Part shown: positions 36,490 through 45,982 of the stretch, one piece after another
How the letters are laid out: each line of letters starts with the position of its first letter
How positions within the stretch are numbered: the first letter of the stretch is position 1
NCBI RefSeq assembly: GCF_014192515.1
Contig: NZ_JACHYB010000001.1
Span: 1,426,001 to 1,490,000, forward strand
Source of the DNA: Microbacter margulisiae
GTDB taxonomy: Bacteria > Bacteroidota > Bacteroidia > Bacteroidales > Paludibacteraceae
Length of the DNA stretch: 64,000 nt
Direction: 5' to 3'
Translations under genes and position numbers: made by a program
Notes under the pieces: generated by a model
Told to the model about the DNA's origin: nothing
The model's database searches: none
What the model saw: only the letters and a program-made list of their open reading frames with translations

Positions 36490-38334
36490 TCATTTTGTAT
36501 ATGGCATACTCTGTGATACACGTTGAATTCCATTATCATTTGAATAATACAGTAAATTCATCTCTTCATTTACCCAGCCTCCTTCTGGTGAGACCTGATG
36601 AAAATGAAACTGAGATTGAAGATTGTCTTTAGGAGGGCAAATCAACTGATTTGCAACATTCTGATTTTCGGAATGCTTCCAAGTATCTACAAAATAATTC
36701 GTAATATCGTATCCTAACAAATCATACCGCATGCCGTTACTTGGTGTTATTCTTGTTCGAAACCATTGATATAAAGCATTATCGTATTGGCTCAATTGAA
36801 AGGGATTATTCACAAAGAATAAAGAGGTATAATACAGTTTTGGATAAATTCCCTGCTCAGGATCCCAATCCGGAAATCCATAAACAGAAATGTTATTTGC
36901 ATAAGCAAGTGGTCCGATATTTCGTAAATAAGGAATCACATTATCGACATTATCATCACCTAAAACAATAATATTTGGTTTGGTATGAGAAAGTAAAGGT
37001 TGAATCACCCCCACATTACCATTAGCTAGGGCCACATTTTTGAATGGAATCCGAAGAGAATTCAATCTCTGCGTCAAAGATGAAGTAAACATACGTCCAA
37101 TACCTGATGGATCGGTAGCAGTATCAAGATTCCCAATCACAATATTATAATTTCTAAATTGTCGTGCAAATAAAGAAGTAGATGTGTCACACTGCCATTG
37201 CGCCGAAGGATTGAATTGAATCAAATAGGGATTATACGCTATATCATGAACCTGTGAAGAAAAAGGAATAACAGTGTAAATCTTATGCTGTTTTGCAAAT
37301 GACGAAATGGCTTGTACCTGCCCGGCATAAGCAGGCCCTATTATAAAATCCACATGCCACAATGGACTTTCTTTAGTCAATAAGGACAATAATATATCAT
37401 CTGATTTTTCGATATCATAGGTATATAACTGTATCGCAATTCCTTCTTTTTTTGCCTTTAATAAAGCCAATAAAGCTCCCTGATAAAAATCCACAAATTT
37501 ATCAATCGTTCCATCAACTTTCACCCCATCAACAGAAAATGGCAACAACATGCCAATCTTGATTATTTTTGTGTTTTTATGATATAAATCGGGTTTATGC
37601 TCAAAAGCTTCTTCAGCTAGTTTTTGTGTCTGCTGTATGATTGTTTTATGTCCCTGTGGAGATAAAGATGATAGTAATGGAATACGGACTGTAGTCCCTG
37701 TTTTCAATTCGCTGACATCTGGATTTGCCTCCCGGATAGCATCAACTGTCACTTTATATTCCCGACTTAAGCTATAAAATGTTTCTCCAGCAACAACTTG
37801 ATGTGTAATAAATTGACCTGTTTTCTTTATCTCGGGTTTTATTGTTTCCTTGTTGACCTTTGGAGATTTATTTAAAACAACGTTATTTATAGTAACAGCC
37901 GATTTAAGCTCCTTAGGAATTGCTGGGGGAATAACTAAAATCTCACCATCTTTTATACCCTTTTCAGCTTCCGGATTGAGTGCCACAATGGCCTCTACAG
38001 TTGTTCCATACAAATATGCAATGGAATAGAGAGTCTGCTTTTTCGTAACAGTATGGCTTCTCAACGCCGTTGTCTGATCATTAATAGGAATCTTAATTTG
38101 CTGACCTACCTGCAAGGCGCTAGTTACAGAAGGATTGTACGCTAAAATTTCAGCTTGTGAAATATTGAATTCTCTGGCAAGGCTAAAAAGTCCTTCTTGT
38201 GGCTTTACGGAATAAAGATAAAATCGTTGCCCATTTTCCTGAATGACCGGAAAATTCTCTTGTTGTGCAGTAACAAGAAAACTTAAACACAAAGCCAGAA
38301 ACAACAATAAGCTAAATCGAATCGAAGTTTTCAT
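36490..38334 (-). CDS. LysM protein with a periplasmic-binding-like domain
   Basis: 614 residues: signal peptide (1-23), three LysM repeats (about 38-82, 93-135 and 176-218), then a domain from ~255 to 590 that reads like a type I periplasmic binding protein (IIKIGMLLPFSVD, DFYQGALLALLKAK, YAGQVQAISSFAKQHK). The LysM repeats should bind peptidoglycan and hold it at the wall; the binding-like domain could sense a ligand or act as a structural scaffold. It shares an apparent operon with the barrel gene downstream. Function unknown. Confidence 0.88.
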   Translation of the reverse strand: MKTSIRFSLLLFLALCLSFLVTAQQENFPVIQENGQRFYLYSVKPQEGLFSLAREFNISQAEILAYNPSVTSALQVGQQIKIPINDQTTALRSHTVTKKQTLYSIAYLYGTTVEAIVALNPEAEKGIKDGEILVIPPAIPKELKSAVTINNVVLNKSPKVNKETIKPEIKKTGQFITHQVVAGETFYSLSREYKVTVDAIREANPDVSELKTGTTVRIPLLSSLSPQGHKTIIQQTQKLAEEAFEHKPDLYHKNTKIIKIGMLLPFSVDGVKVDGTIDKFVDFYQGALLALLKAKKEGIAIQLYTYDIEKSDDILLSLLTKESPLWHVDFIIGPAYAGQVQAISSFAKQHKIYTVIPFSSQVHDIAYNPYLIQFNPSAQWQCDTSTSLFARQFRNYNIVIGNLDTATDPSGIGRMFTSSLTQRLNSLRIPFKNVALANGNVGVIQPLLSHTKPNIIVLGDDNVDNVIPYLRNIGPLAYANNISVYGFPDWDPEQGIYPKLYYTSLFFVNNPFQLSQYDNALYQWFRTRITPSNGMRYDLLGYDITNYFVDTWKHSENQNVANQLICPPKDNLQSQFHFHQVSPEGGWVNEEMNLLYYSNDNGIQRVSQSMPYTK

Positions 38335-38445
38335 TTTGCAAACACATTATGCAATTGACCAACAATCACTCTCAAAAAACATAACATACTACATCCCACT
38401 CTCATGATATTACATATAACCCACATCTTATTACTAAGATAGAGA

Positions 38446-38453
38446 CAAAGATA
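38446..38453 (-). promoter_or_regulatory. -7 element upstream of the LysM gene
   Basis: Minus strand TATCTTTG, perfect TAnnTTTG match, ~110 nt before the ATG and just after the hisS stop; no clear -33. Confidence 0.45.
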
Positions 38454-38466
38454 GGCCAATTTCAGG

Positions 38467-39825
38467 TTAAATAAAACATTGTATCACTTCTTCTGGTGGC
38501 ACAGTTCTTTGTTCTCCATTGATCATATTTTTCACAGTCACAACGCCTTGATTCATTTCATTTTCTCCAAGTATAACTACCCAAGGAATATTTTTTTGGT
38601 TAGCATATGTCATCTGTTTTTTAATCTTGGCTGACTCAGGGTAAATCTCAGCATTAATGCCCGACTGACGTACTCTATGCAATAAGGACATAGCTCTACT
38701 TTGCTCTTTTTCTCCAAAATTCAAAAACAACACCGAAGTATTTTCAGATGCGGTTTCCGGGAAAGCATTAAGCCGTTGCAGCACGTCATAAATACGATCA
38801 GCACCGAACGATACGCCAACACCCGATACATTATTCAACCCAAAAACACCCGTCAGATTATCATAACGTCCTCCACCACTGATACTTCCAATTTGAACAT
38901 CATTTGCCTTTACTTCTATAATAGCGCCCGTATAATAGTTCAAACCTCTTGCCAAAGTTAAATCAAGTTCAATAGAATTATACAAAGGAAGCTCCTCAAT
39001 CCATTTAAAAATAGTTTCCAATTCGGTTATTCCATTCATCCCTACAGTCGAATTAGCTAAGACTGATTTGAGCTGTTCCAATTTTTCATGATTATCCCCC
39101 TTCAGTAAAAGAATCGGTTGCAGCTGATTAATAGCTGTTTGTTCAATACCTTTGGAAATCATTTCTGCATTTACATTCTCCAGTCCAATTTTATCTAATT
39201 TATCAATAGCAACAGTGATATCAGTAATTTTTTCTTCTGCTCCAATGATTTGTGCAATTCCGCTAAGAATTTTGCGGTTATTCAGCTTGATGGTCACTTT
39301 AATTTTTAACCGATGGAAAACGTCATCGACCATTTGAAGCAATTCTACTTCATTCAAAAGAGAATCACTTCCCACCACATCTGCATCGCACTGATAAAAT
39401 TCACGATATCTGCCTTTTTGTGGTCGATCTGCGCGCCAAACAGGTTGAATCTGAAACCGTTTAAACGGAAATGTAATCTGATCTCGATGTTGCACAACAT
39501 ACCGGGCAAAAGGCACAGTTAAATCATAACGTAACCCTTTTTCAGCTATTTTCGTTGTAAGTTTGTTGCTATTTTTGGAATCCCAATCAGCAGCATCAAC
39601 AGCACTTGTAAAATCACCGGAATTGAGGATTTTAAATAACAATTTATCGCCTTCTTCGCCATACTTTCCCATTAAAGTGGAAAGATTTTCGACAGCAGGT
39701 GTTTCGATTTGCCTAAATCCAAACAGTTGAAACACACGTTTAATTGTATCAAAAATATAGTTACGGTTAGCCATCTCTTCGGGAGAGAAATCACGTGTTC
39801 CTTTTGGGATGGAAGGTTGTTGCAT
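38467..39825 (-). CDS. hisS: Histidyl-tRNA synthetase
   Basis: 452 residues; charges tRNA-His. Class II motif 1 lies near the N-terminus ([14 protein letters not shown]), motif 2 in [24 protein letters not shown], the histidine-specific loop ARGLNYYTG, and motif 3 in GVSFGADR. The C-terminal anticodon domain begins at about residue 350. It has its own promoter and is divergent from infC. Confidence 0.97.
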   Translation of the reverse strand: MQQPSIPKGTRDFSPEEMANRNYIFDTIKRVFQLFGFRQIETPAVENLSTLMGKYGEEGDKLLFKILNSGDFTSAVDAADWDSKNSNKLTTKIAEKGLRYDLTVPFARYVVQHRDQITFPFKRFQIQPVWRADRPQKGRYREFYQCDADVVGSDSLLNEVELLQMVDDVFHRLKIKVTIKLNNRKILSGIAQIIGAEEKITDITVAIDKLDKIGLENVNAEMISKGIEQTAINQLQPILLLKGDNHEKLEQLKSVLANSTVGMNGITELETIFKWIEELPLYNSIELDLTLARGLNYYTGAIIEVKANDVQIGSISGGGRYDNLTGVFGLNNVSGVGVSFGADRIYDVLQRLNAFPETASENTSVLFLNFGEKEQSRAMSLLHRVRQSGINAEIYPESAKIKKQMTYANQKNIPWVVILGENEMNQGVVTVKNMINGEQRTVPPEEVIQCFI

Positions 39826-39843
39826 AGAAGTAAAATTTTAGTG

Positions 39844-39874
39844 CAAAGTTAAGGAAAAACAGGTAGCTATCCAA
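39844..39874 (-). promoter_or_regulatory. Promoter of hisS
   Basis: Minus strand: TTG (39872-39874), 20 nt, TAACTTTG (39844-39851): a textbook Bacteroidota promoter, 19 nt before the ATG. Confidence 0.8.
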
Positions 39875-39968
39875 CGGCCTCTCTTGTCTCTTTCTATTTG
39901 TTTAGCCGTGAATTCATAAACAATTTTGGAAGATATATCACTATGAGAATTTGTTTCACCGTTAAGTC

Positions 39969-39999
39969 TTGTTTGGAAAGGAAAATAATGCTATATTTG
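39969..39999 (+). promoter_or_regulatory. Promoter of infC-rpmI-rplT
   Basis: TTG (39969-39971), 20 nt, TATATTTG (39992-39999). The infC leader is ~45-65 nt. Confidence 0.75.
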
Positions 40000-40036
40000 C
40001 AGCCTCAAAAATGATAATCAGTAATTCATATATAAC

Positions 40037-40043
40037 AAGGAGG
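40037..40043 (+). promoter_or_regulatory. Strong Shine-Dalgarno sequence before infC
   Basis: AAGGAGG, a full anti-SD match, rare in this phylum and not seen before most genes of this window. It ends 7 nt before an in-frame ATA (40051), 13 nt before an in-frame ATT (40057) and 25 nt before the in-frame ATG (40069). Normal spacing points to the ATA or ATT rather than the ATG. Confidence 0.7.
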
Positions 40044-40050
40044 AAACACC

Positions 40051-40596
40051 ATAGCTATTGCAAAGTTCATGAAGAACGACAAACTTAAAGATTTACATCG
40101 GATCAACGATCATATTCGAGAAAAGGAAGTTCGCTTAGTTGGAGAAAATGTTGAAATGGGCGTTTATACCATTGAAGAAGCTTTAAGAAAAGCCGACGCA
40201 CTGGGCCTTGATTTAGTAGAGATATCTCCTAATGCGGTTCCACCTGTTTGCCGAATCATAGATTATCAGAAATTTCTCTATCAGCAAAAAAAACGTGAGA
40301 AAGAAATGAAGTTAAAGGCTGCGAAAGTAGTCGTAAAAGAAGTTCGTTTCGGACCTCAAACTGACGAGCATGACTATAACTTCAAATTAAAACATGCACA
40401 AGAATTTTTGAAGGATGGCAATAAAGTAAAAGCCTATGTTTTTTTCAAAGGCCGTTCTATCCTGTTCAAAGAGCAAGGTGAAGTTTTGTTATTACGTTTT
40501 GCAAATGATTTAGAAGATTATGCAAAAGTTGATTCGATGCCTACGCTCGAGGGGAAGCGCATGATCATTATGCTTTCACCGAAAAAAGTGAAATAA
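40051..40596 (+). CDS. infC: Translation initiation factor IF-3, probable non-AUG start
   Basis: IF-3 keeps initiator tRNA/start-codon selection accurate and prevents premature subunit joining. The core from [15 protein letters not shown] through [18 protein letters not shown] (N-domain) to the C-domain ([14 protein letters not shown]) is standard. From the ATG at 40069 the protein has 175 residues. However the AAGGAGG element is correctly spaced only for ATA 40051 (181 residues) or ATT 40057. infC begins with a rare codon (AUU in E. coli) in many bacteria, letting IF-3 repress its own synthesis, so I give the upstream start, while noting that the ATG cannot be excluded. rpmI and rplT follow. 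Confidence 0.93.
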   Translation: MAIAKFMKNDKLKDLHRINDHIREKEVRLVGENVEMGVYTIEEALRKADALGLDLVEISPNAVPPVCRIIDYQKFLYQQKKREKEMKLKAAKVVVKEVRFGPQTDEHDYNFKLKHAQEFLKDGNKVKAYVFFKGRSILFKEQGEVLLLRFANDLEDYAKVDSMPTLEGKRMIIMLSPKKVK

Positions 40597-40650
40597 ACGC
40601 ATTACAATTTTGAATCCCAATTATTTGAATCTATTTAATTATAAAACAAC

Positions 40651-40848
40651 ATGCCAAAAATGAAGACTAATTCCGGTGCAAAAAAAAGGTTTGCCCTTAC
40701 CGGAACAGGTAAAATTAAACGTAAACATGCCTTCAAAAGTCATATTCTGACCAAGAAGACAACCAAACAAAAACGTAATTTGACACATAGTGGTTTGGTA
40801 AGCGCACCCGACATGAACAATGTTAAAACTTTATTGCGCATTAAATAA
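40651..40848 (+). CDS. rpmI: 50S ribosomal protein L35
   Basis: 65 residues, highly basic; [14 protein letters not shown] and the [20 protein letters not shown] stretch are diagnostic. Second gene of the conserved infC-rpmI-rplT operon, 54 nt after infC. Confidence 0.97.
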   Translation: MPKMKTNSGAKKRFALTGTGKIKRKHAFKSHILTKKTTKQKRNLTHSGLVSAPDMNNVKTLLRIK

Positions 40849-40946
40849 GCACTTTATATTATCATTCACTTGTATTTTTTAACCGAATGTTTAGCTGAAA
40901 AAGTTCGCAATGAAATGCGACGCTACCATTCACAATTTATTAAAGT

Positions 40947-41297
40947 ATGCCTAGATCAGTAAATCACGTCGCTTCAAGAGCAAGACGAAAAAAAGTATTA
41001 AAACTAACCCGAGGTTATTTTGGTGCACGTAGAAATGTTTGGACTGTTGCCAAAAACACATGGGAAAAAGGGTTGCAATATGCTTATCGCGACCGAAAAA
41101 ACAAAAAACGTAATTTCAGAGCATTATGGATTCAGCGTATTAATGCTGCTGCTCGCTTGGAAGGTTTATCTTATTCAAAACTTATGGGAGCTTTACACAA
41201 AGCAGGTATTGTAATGAACCGCAAAGTGTTAGCAGACCTTGCAATGAATCATCCAGAAGCTTTCAAAGCGATTGTCGAAAAAGCAAAAAACGCATAA
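40947..41297 (+). CDS. rplT: 50S ribosomal protein L20
   Basis: 116 residues; [29 protein letters not shown] and [18 protein letters not shown] are standard L20 sequence. L20 binds 23S rRNA early in assembly and in some bacteria represses its own operon; a ~98 nt gap before it could hold a control site, but I see no clear pseudoknot. Terminator follows. Confidence 0.98.
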   Translation: MPRSVNHVASRARRKKVLKLTRGYFGARRNVWTVAKNTWEKGLQYAYRDRKNKKRNFRALWIQRINAAARLEGLSYSKLMGALHKAGIVMNRKVLADLAMNHPEAFKAIVEKAKNA

Positions 41298-41321
41298 TTC
41301 ATTTATTATAAAATAATTGGG

Positions 41322-41355
41322 AAGGCCGGCTCATCTTGGTGAGGCGGCTTTTTTG
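41322..41355 (+). terminator. Terminator of the infC operon
   Basis: Hairpin GCCGGCTCA / TGAGGCGGC (9 bp with one mismatch) followed by T6, ~25 nt after rplT. Confidence 0.8.
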
Positions 41356-41391
41356 TAATTATATTTTCAATAAATAGCTACAAATCTGTTA

Positions 41392-42615
41392 ATGCAATAT
41401 TTCACACACACACTTTCAAACGGGCTTCGTTTGGTGCATCTTCCAGACAACAGTCCCGTATCCTATTGTGGATTTGCCATAAATGCAGGCACGCGGGACG
41501 AACTGTCATCACAACATGGAATAGCTCATTTCATTGAGCACATGCTATTTAAAGGCACGAAACACCGTAAAGCATGGCATATTTTGAACAGCATGGAAAC
41601 AGAAGGCGGTGAATTGAACGCATACACAACTAAAGAAGAAACCTTTGTTTACGCCGTTTTTCTGGAAACTGCCATTGAAAAAGCGGTTGATCTGCTTGCT
41701 GATATGGTAGGAAATTCAATTTTTCCACAGAAAGAAATGGGCAAAGAGTCGGATATTATCCTAGACGAGATTGAATCCTATAATGACTCTCCGTCAGAAT
41801 TGATTTTCGATGAGTTTGAGCAACTACTTTTCGATTCGTATCCTATTGGGCGTAACATTCTGGGCTCACCCGAAAGTATTTCAACGTTCACGCAATCTGA
41901 TCTGGTTACTTTTCACACGGCTCATTATCACAGCGAGCGAATGGTATTTTTTTCATTTGGAAAAACAGATTTTCAAAAAATTATTCGGCTAGGAGAGAAA
42001 TATCTGACTGCAATTCCAGTATCAACAAAACCATATATTCGCACTCCCCCTCAAGTATACATTCCTAAAAATGAGGTTTTCCACAAAGAAACACATCAGG
42101 AGCATTATATTCTTGGAAATCGGGCTTATTCATTATCTCATCCCAATCGAACAGCATTCTATTTATTAAACAATATCCTGGGAGGTCCTGGAATGAATAG
42201 CTTACTCAATCTATCTCTTCGCGAACGAAGTGGACTTGTATATCAGATTGAATCCAATTATACCCCGTACACTGATACCGGAACATTTACAATATATTAT
42301 GGTACAGACCCCAAAAATCACAAAAAATGTCATGCGCTAGTATATAAAGAATTGGATAAACTAAAAGACAAGCCATTATCAGAAAAAAGTCTTGTCAAAG
42401 CCAAGCATCAATTAATGGGACAATTAGCCATTGCCTCTGAAAATAAAGAAAGCATTGCTCTGAGTTTTGGCAGAAGCCTTTTACAAATGGGAACGTTTGA
42501 AAGTCTGAATGACATTATGACAAATCTACAACATGTTACTGTGTTCGATCTGCAAAAATTGGCTCAGGAAATCTTTGATGATAATCAGTTAACTTCTTTA
42601 CTGTACCACGATTAG
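41392..42615 (+). CDS. M16-family zinc peptidase (processing-peptidase type)
   Basis: 407 residues with the inverted zinc motif HFIEH (His46, Glu49, His50) and the third ligand in ILDEIESY (Glu126). The length equals one M16 half (two LuxS/MPP-like domains, ~200 residues each), as in bacterial processing-peptidase-like M16B enzymes that act as dimers. The second half has the SGLVYQIESNY substrate-strand motif (R/Y type). No signal peptide is seen, so probably cytoplasmic or peripheral. Substrate unknown. Confidence 0.93.
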   Translation: MQYFTHTLSNGLRLVHLPDNSPVSYCGFAINAGTRDELSSQHGIAHFIEHMLFKGTKHRKAWHILNSMETEGGELNAYTTKEETFVYAVFLETAIEKAVDLLADMVGNSIFPQKEMGKESDIILDEIESYNDSPSELIFDEFEQLLFDSYPIGRNILGSPESISTFTQSDLVTFHTAHYHSERMVFFSFGKTDFQKIIRLGEKYLTAIPVSTKPYIRTPPQVYIPKNEVFHKETHQEHYILGNRAYSLSHPNRTAFYLLNNILGGPGMNSLLNLSLRERSGLVYQIESNYTPYTDTGTFTIYYGTDPKNHKKCHALVYKELDKLKDKPLSEKSLVKAKHQLMGQLAIASENKESIALSFGRSLLQMGTFESLNDIMTNLQHVTVFDLQKLAQEIFDDNQLTSLLYHD

Positions 42616-42714
42616 TTAATAATGCGTTTGCACCAGCCACCAAGAGCTAAAAGATGGCACTCTTTTTGCAGTGTTATCAATTGCTATGCCATAACAACTT
42701 TTAGCAAGATAGAG

Positions 42715-42745
42715 TTGGAAAAGGCTTGAAAAATAGTTACCTTTG
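42715..42745 (+). promoter_or_regulatory. Promoter of rpoD
   Basis: TTG (42715-42717), 20 nt, TACCTTTG (42738-42745), 26 nt before the ATG. Confidence 0.75.
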
Positions 42746-42771
42746 CATGCTTATTTTTGTCATTATAACAC

Positions 42772-43632
42772 ATGAGACAACTAAAAATCACCAAATCAAT
42801 AACCAATCGCGAAAGTGCTTCTCTCGACAAATATTTGCAAGAAATTGGCCGGGAAGAATTGATCACTGTTGAAGAAGAAGTTGATTTAGCACAGCGCATT
42901 CGCCGAGGCGATCGTCGTGCATTGGAGAAACTTACACGCGCGAATTTGCGTTTCGTTGTTTCTGTTGCAAAGCAATATCAAAATCAAGGACTTAGCCTAC
43001 CCGATTTGATTAACGAAGGAAATCTTGGATTAATTAAAGCAGCAGAAAAATTTGACGAAACGCGAGGATTCAAATTCATTTCTTACGCCGTGTGGTGGAT
43101 TCGCCAATCTATTCTTCAGGCATTGGCTGAACAATCAAGAATTGTACGCTTACCATTAAATCAGGTAGGCTCGTTGAACAAAATCAATAAAGCCTTTTCA
43201 AAGTTTGAGCAAGAAAACGAACGACGCCCTTCTGCTGAGGAATTAGCCGACAAACTGGATATTCCTGTAGAAAAAATTGCCGAGACATTAAAAGTATCGG
43301 GTCGTCATATTTCAGTAGATGCTCCATTTGTTGAAGGCGAAGACAACAGTTTATTAGACGTTCTTGTGAACGAAGATGCGCCCCATGCCGACCGTGGCTT
43401 AATCAATGAATCATTATCATTGGAAATTGATCGGGCACTATCAACATTAAGCGAACGTGAAGGTGAAATCATAAAAATGTTCTTTGGCATTGGTCGTCCA
43501 GAAATGACGCTTGAAGAAATTGGCGACGAATTTGGACTAACACGAGAACGCGTTCGTCAGATTAAAGAGAAAGCTATTCGCCGGTTACGGTCTAACTCAC
43601 GCAATAAACTATTGAAAAGCTTTTTAGGCTAA
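42772..43632 (+). CDS. rpoD: Primary RNA polymerase sigma factor (sigma-70)
   Basis: 286 residues, the short form of housekeeping sigma typical of Bacteroidota, lacking the long region 1.1. Region 1.2 ([16 protein letters not shown]), region 2 ([31 protein letters not shown] in full agreement), region 3, and region 4 with the [26 protein letters not shown] are complete. It is the factor that recognises the TAnnTTTG promoters listed here. Monocistronic with a terminator. Confidence 0.96.
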   Translation: MRQLKITKSITNRESASLDKYLQEIGREELITVEEEVDLAQRIRRGDRRALEKLTRANLRFVVSVAKQYQNQGLSLPDLINEGNLGLIKAAEKFDETRGFKFISYAVWWIRQSILQALAEQSRIVRLPLNQVGSLNKINKAFSKFEQENERRPSAEELADKLDIPVEKIAETLKVSGRHISVDAPFVEGEDNSLLDVLVNEDAPHADRGLINESLSLEIDRALSTLSEREGEIIKMFFGIGRPEMTLEEIGDEFGLTRERVRQIKEKAIRRLRSNSRNKLLKSFLG

Positions 43633-43654
43633 TTTTGGTCGATAAATTTTTTGT

Positions 43655-43688
43655 AACGGATTCATCTAACAATGAATCCGTTTTTTTA
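43655..43688 (+). terminator. Terminator of rpoD
   Basis: AACGGATTCAT / ATGAATCCGTT, 11-bp perfect stem, 6-nt loop, followed by T6. Confidence 0.9.
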
Positions 43689-44495
43689 TCCCAAAAGATA
43701 AATTGTTACACCCATGGTAATCATTCCAGAAATCAAACCTATTCTGGTCAGAGTATGTTTACCATAACACTCAGCGGACGGGAGCAACTCAATCAGCGCA
43801 ATATACACCATTGTTCCTGAAACAGCTCCCAGCACAATAGCCTGCAAAAGTGGCGTCCAGGAAGGCAGCAAAAATAGCCATGCCAAAATAGCACCAAAAG
43901 GAGATGCCATTCCTGTAAGAATAGCTACAAGAAATGCGATCTGTTTCTTGCCGGTAGCTTGATAGATGGGAGCGGAGATAGAAACACCAATAGGTATATT
44001 ATGCAATACAATTGCAAATAAAATAGGTATCGCTACATTAATGTGAGATATACCTACAGTAAAGATAGCAATACCTTCGGGCACATTATGCAAAGATACC
44101 GCTATAGCTACCATCATACCCAATCGCTTCAAATGTGCTAATGATGCTGGATCATTTTTACTATGAACGTGGGTGTTGGATTCTGATGGCGTATGATCAT
44201 GATGGGGTGCAATCCAATCCAGTAATAACATAAGGCCTATACCGGCAAAAAAGGCAATCAATATCCATAAAAAAGAATTGCCTGTATGTATATATTGCTG
44301 AAACAACGATTGACTTTCCGGGAAAATATCAATAAACGAGACAAACAATAAAACGCCAGCAGCCAATCCCAAAGAAAACGAAAGAAACGAACGATTGGTG
44401 CGATGTGTAAAAAAAGTCAACCAGCTTCCTATTCCTGTCGATAAACCTGCAATTAGCGTCAAGCTAAATGCTATAATAATGGATGAAGATATCAT
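43686..44495 (-). CDS. ZIP-family metal transporter (ZupT-like)
   Basis: About 269 residues with eight membrane segments, a His-rich loop (PHHDHTPSESNTHVHS) between TM3 and TM4, and the ZIP metal-site motifs HNVPEGIAIF in TM4 and HNIPIGVSIS in TM5. It imports divalent metals such as zinc, iron or manganese. I prefer the ATG at 44495 over a GTG at 44519, because the -7 element at 44521-44528 would start transcription at or below the GTG. Confidence 0.92.
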   Translation of the reverse strand: MISSSIIIAFSLTLIAGLSTGIGSWLTFFTHRTNRSFLSFSLGLAAGVLLFVSFIDIFPESQSLFQQYIHTGNSFLWILIAFFAGIGLMLLLDWIAPHHDHTPSESNTHVHSKNDPASLAHLKRLGMMVAIAVSLHNVPEGIAIFTVGISHINVAIPILFAIVLHNIPIGVSISAPIYQATGKKQIAFLVAILTGMASPFGAILAWLFLLPSWTPLLQAIVLGAVSGTMVYIALIELLPSAECYGKHTLTRIGLISGMITMGVTIYLLG

Positions 44496-44520
44496 TATAA
44501 GTATACGTATGGTTCTCACA

Positions 44521-44528
44521 CAAAGATA
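44521..44528 (-). promoter_or_regulatory. -7 element of the ZIP transporter promoter
   Basis: Minus strand TATCTTTG, perfect TAnnTTTG match, 25 nt before the chosen ATG; it decides against the upstream GTG start. Confidence 0.6.
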
Positions 44529-44575
44529 TACTTTTTATTTTGAAAAACTTCTTTCTTCCATTTATAACGAATTAC

Positions 44576-44605
44576 TTTGCATGTTGTAAATAATCACTAT
44601 ATTTG
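44576..44605 (+). promoter_or_regulatory. Promoter of the GNAT gene
   Basis: TTTG (44576-44579), 18 nt, TATATTTG (44598-44605). ATG 57 nt downstream. Confidence 0.75.
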
Positions 44606-44662
44606 TTGGCTAAATTTCTTCAAATTACATTTTGTTGTTTACTAAACAGATAACCTCACAGC

Positions 44663-45778
44663 ATGGTAAGTATTCGCGAAGCAACCACAAAAAAAGAGCT
44701 GAAAAAATTTATTTTATTTCCCTTTGAACTTTACAAAGATGACAAGAATTGGGTACCACCGCTTATTTCAGACGAGTGGAAAACTTTTGACAAAAAGAAA
44801 AATCCGTCATTTTCACATTGTGAAGCTGCTTATTTTTTAGCTTACCAAAATAACAAAATTGTTGGTCGTGTAGCAGCCATCATAAATCACAAAGCAAATA
44901 AAACGTGGAATGATTATCGCACCCGATTTGGTTGGATTGCTTTCATCGATGATGAAGACGTTTCGAAAGCTTTATTAGATGCTGTTGAAGCATGGGGAAC
45001 AACCAAAGGAATGCAAGGATTGCACGGCCCCTTGGGATTTACTGATTTTGACTCAGAAGGAATGCTGGTAGAAGGCTTTGAACATCAGCCCACAATTACA
45101 ACAGCTTACAACTATCCTTACTTCCCAAGACATTTGGAAAAGCAAGGATTTGTAAAAAAAATAGATTGGGTACAATATAAATTTAATGCTTCGCAATCTG
45201 TGCCAGAAAAAGTATTGAAAATTAATACATTAATTTCAGAAAAATATCACGTAAGAACATTAGTCATGTCATCCCGGAAAGAAATATTGAAATATGTCGA
45301 TAGTTTTTTCCGAACACTCAATACATCATTCAGCAAACTCTACGGATTTTCAGAACTATCGCCACAACAGGTGAAATATTATGTACAACATTATTTTGGA
45401 TTTGCACGACCCGAATTGATTTGCTTTGTTGTAGACGAACATGATGAAGTAATTGGTTTTGGAATTAGCTTCCCTTCATTGTCGAAAGCATTTCAAAAAG
45501 CTAAAGGACGACTGTTTCCATTCGGTTTTATCCATATAATTAGAGCTTTACGGAAATACGATACGATTGATTTATATTTAACGGGAGTTCATCCCGACTG
45601 GCATCGCAGAGGAATTCATGCTTTATATCATGTAGCATTAAACGAAGTAAGCATTCAACGAAATATTAACACAGCCTTTTCTGCAGGTCAATTAGAAACC
45701 AACCATGATGCACTTGGCATTTGGGATAATTATGAAAAAGAGCCTTGGTTTAGAACTCGCTGTTTTATCAGAGACTAG
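44663..45778 (+). CDS. GNAT-family N-acetyltransferase
   Basis: 371 residues of a large two-domain GNAT type (YghO-like) found across Bacteroidota. The N-terminal half has WVPPLISDEWKTFD and GPLGFTDFDSEGMLVEGF; the C-terminal half has the acetyl-CoA signature region LTGVHPDWHRRGIHALYH, matching the R/Q-x-x-G-x-G/A loop, and ends with the conserved WxNYxxEPWFRTRCF region. The substrate is unknown. Transcribed alone. Confidence 0.85.
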   Translation: MVSIREATTKKELKKFILFPFELYKDDKNWVPPLISDEWKTFDKKKNPSFSHCEAAYFLAYQNNKIVGRVAAIINHKANKTWNDYRTRFGWIAFIDDEDVSKALLDAVEAWGTTKGMQGLHGPLGFTDFDSEGMLVEGFEHQPTITTAYNYPYFPRHLEKQGFVKKIDWVQYKFNASQSVPEKVLKINTLISEKYHVRTLVMSSRKEILKYVDSFFRTLNTSFSKLYGFSELSPQQVKYYVQHYFGFARPELICFVVDEHDEVIGFGISFPSLSKAFQKAKGRLFPFGFIHIIRALRKYDTIDLYLTGVHPDWHRRGIHALYHVALNEVSIQRNINTAFSAGQLETNHDALGIWDNYEKEPWFRTRCFIRD

Positions 45779-45982
45779 AATTTAGCTTATAAGAAAGTAG
45801 ATGACACACATCATTACAAATGCATATTGTCATGATTAAAAGGACTCTCATCTGCTTTTCGTATAAAAAACACCAGAGTTCTCTAAATACAATAATATTT
45901 CCTGATAAGCACCTCTTTGTCAACCGGGGAAGATTAGTAAAGAATGATTTTTCATTCATCAACAAAAACAAAATAGTTTCAA

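Noticed and set aside
45768..45971. Short minus-strand frame between the GNAT and PAP2 genes
   Set aside because: 67 codons with no known feature; lies in the likely leader of the PAP2 gene.
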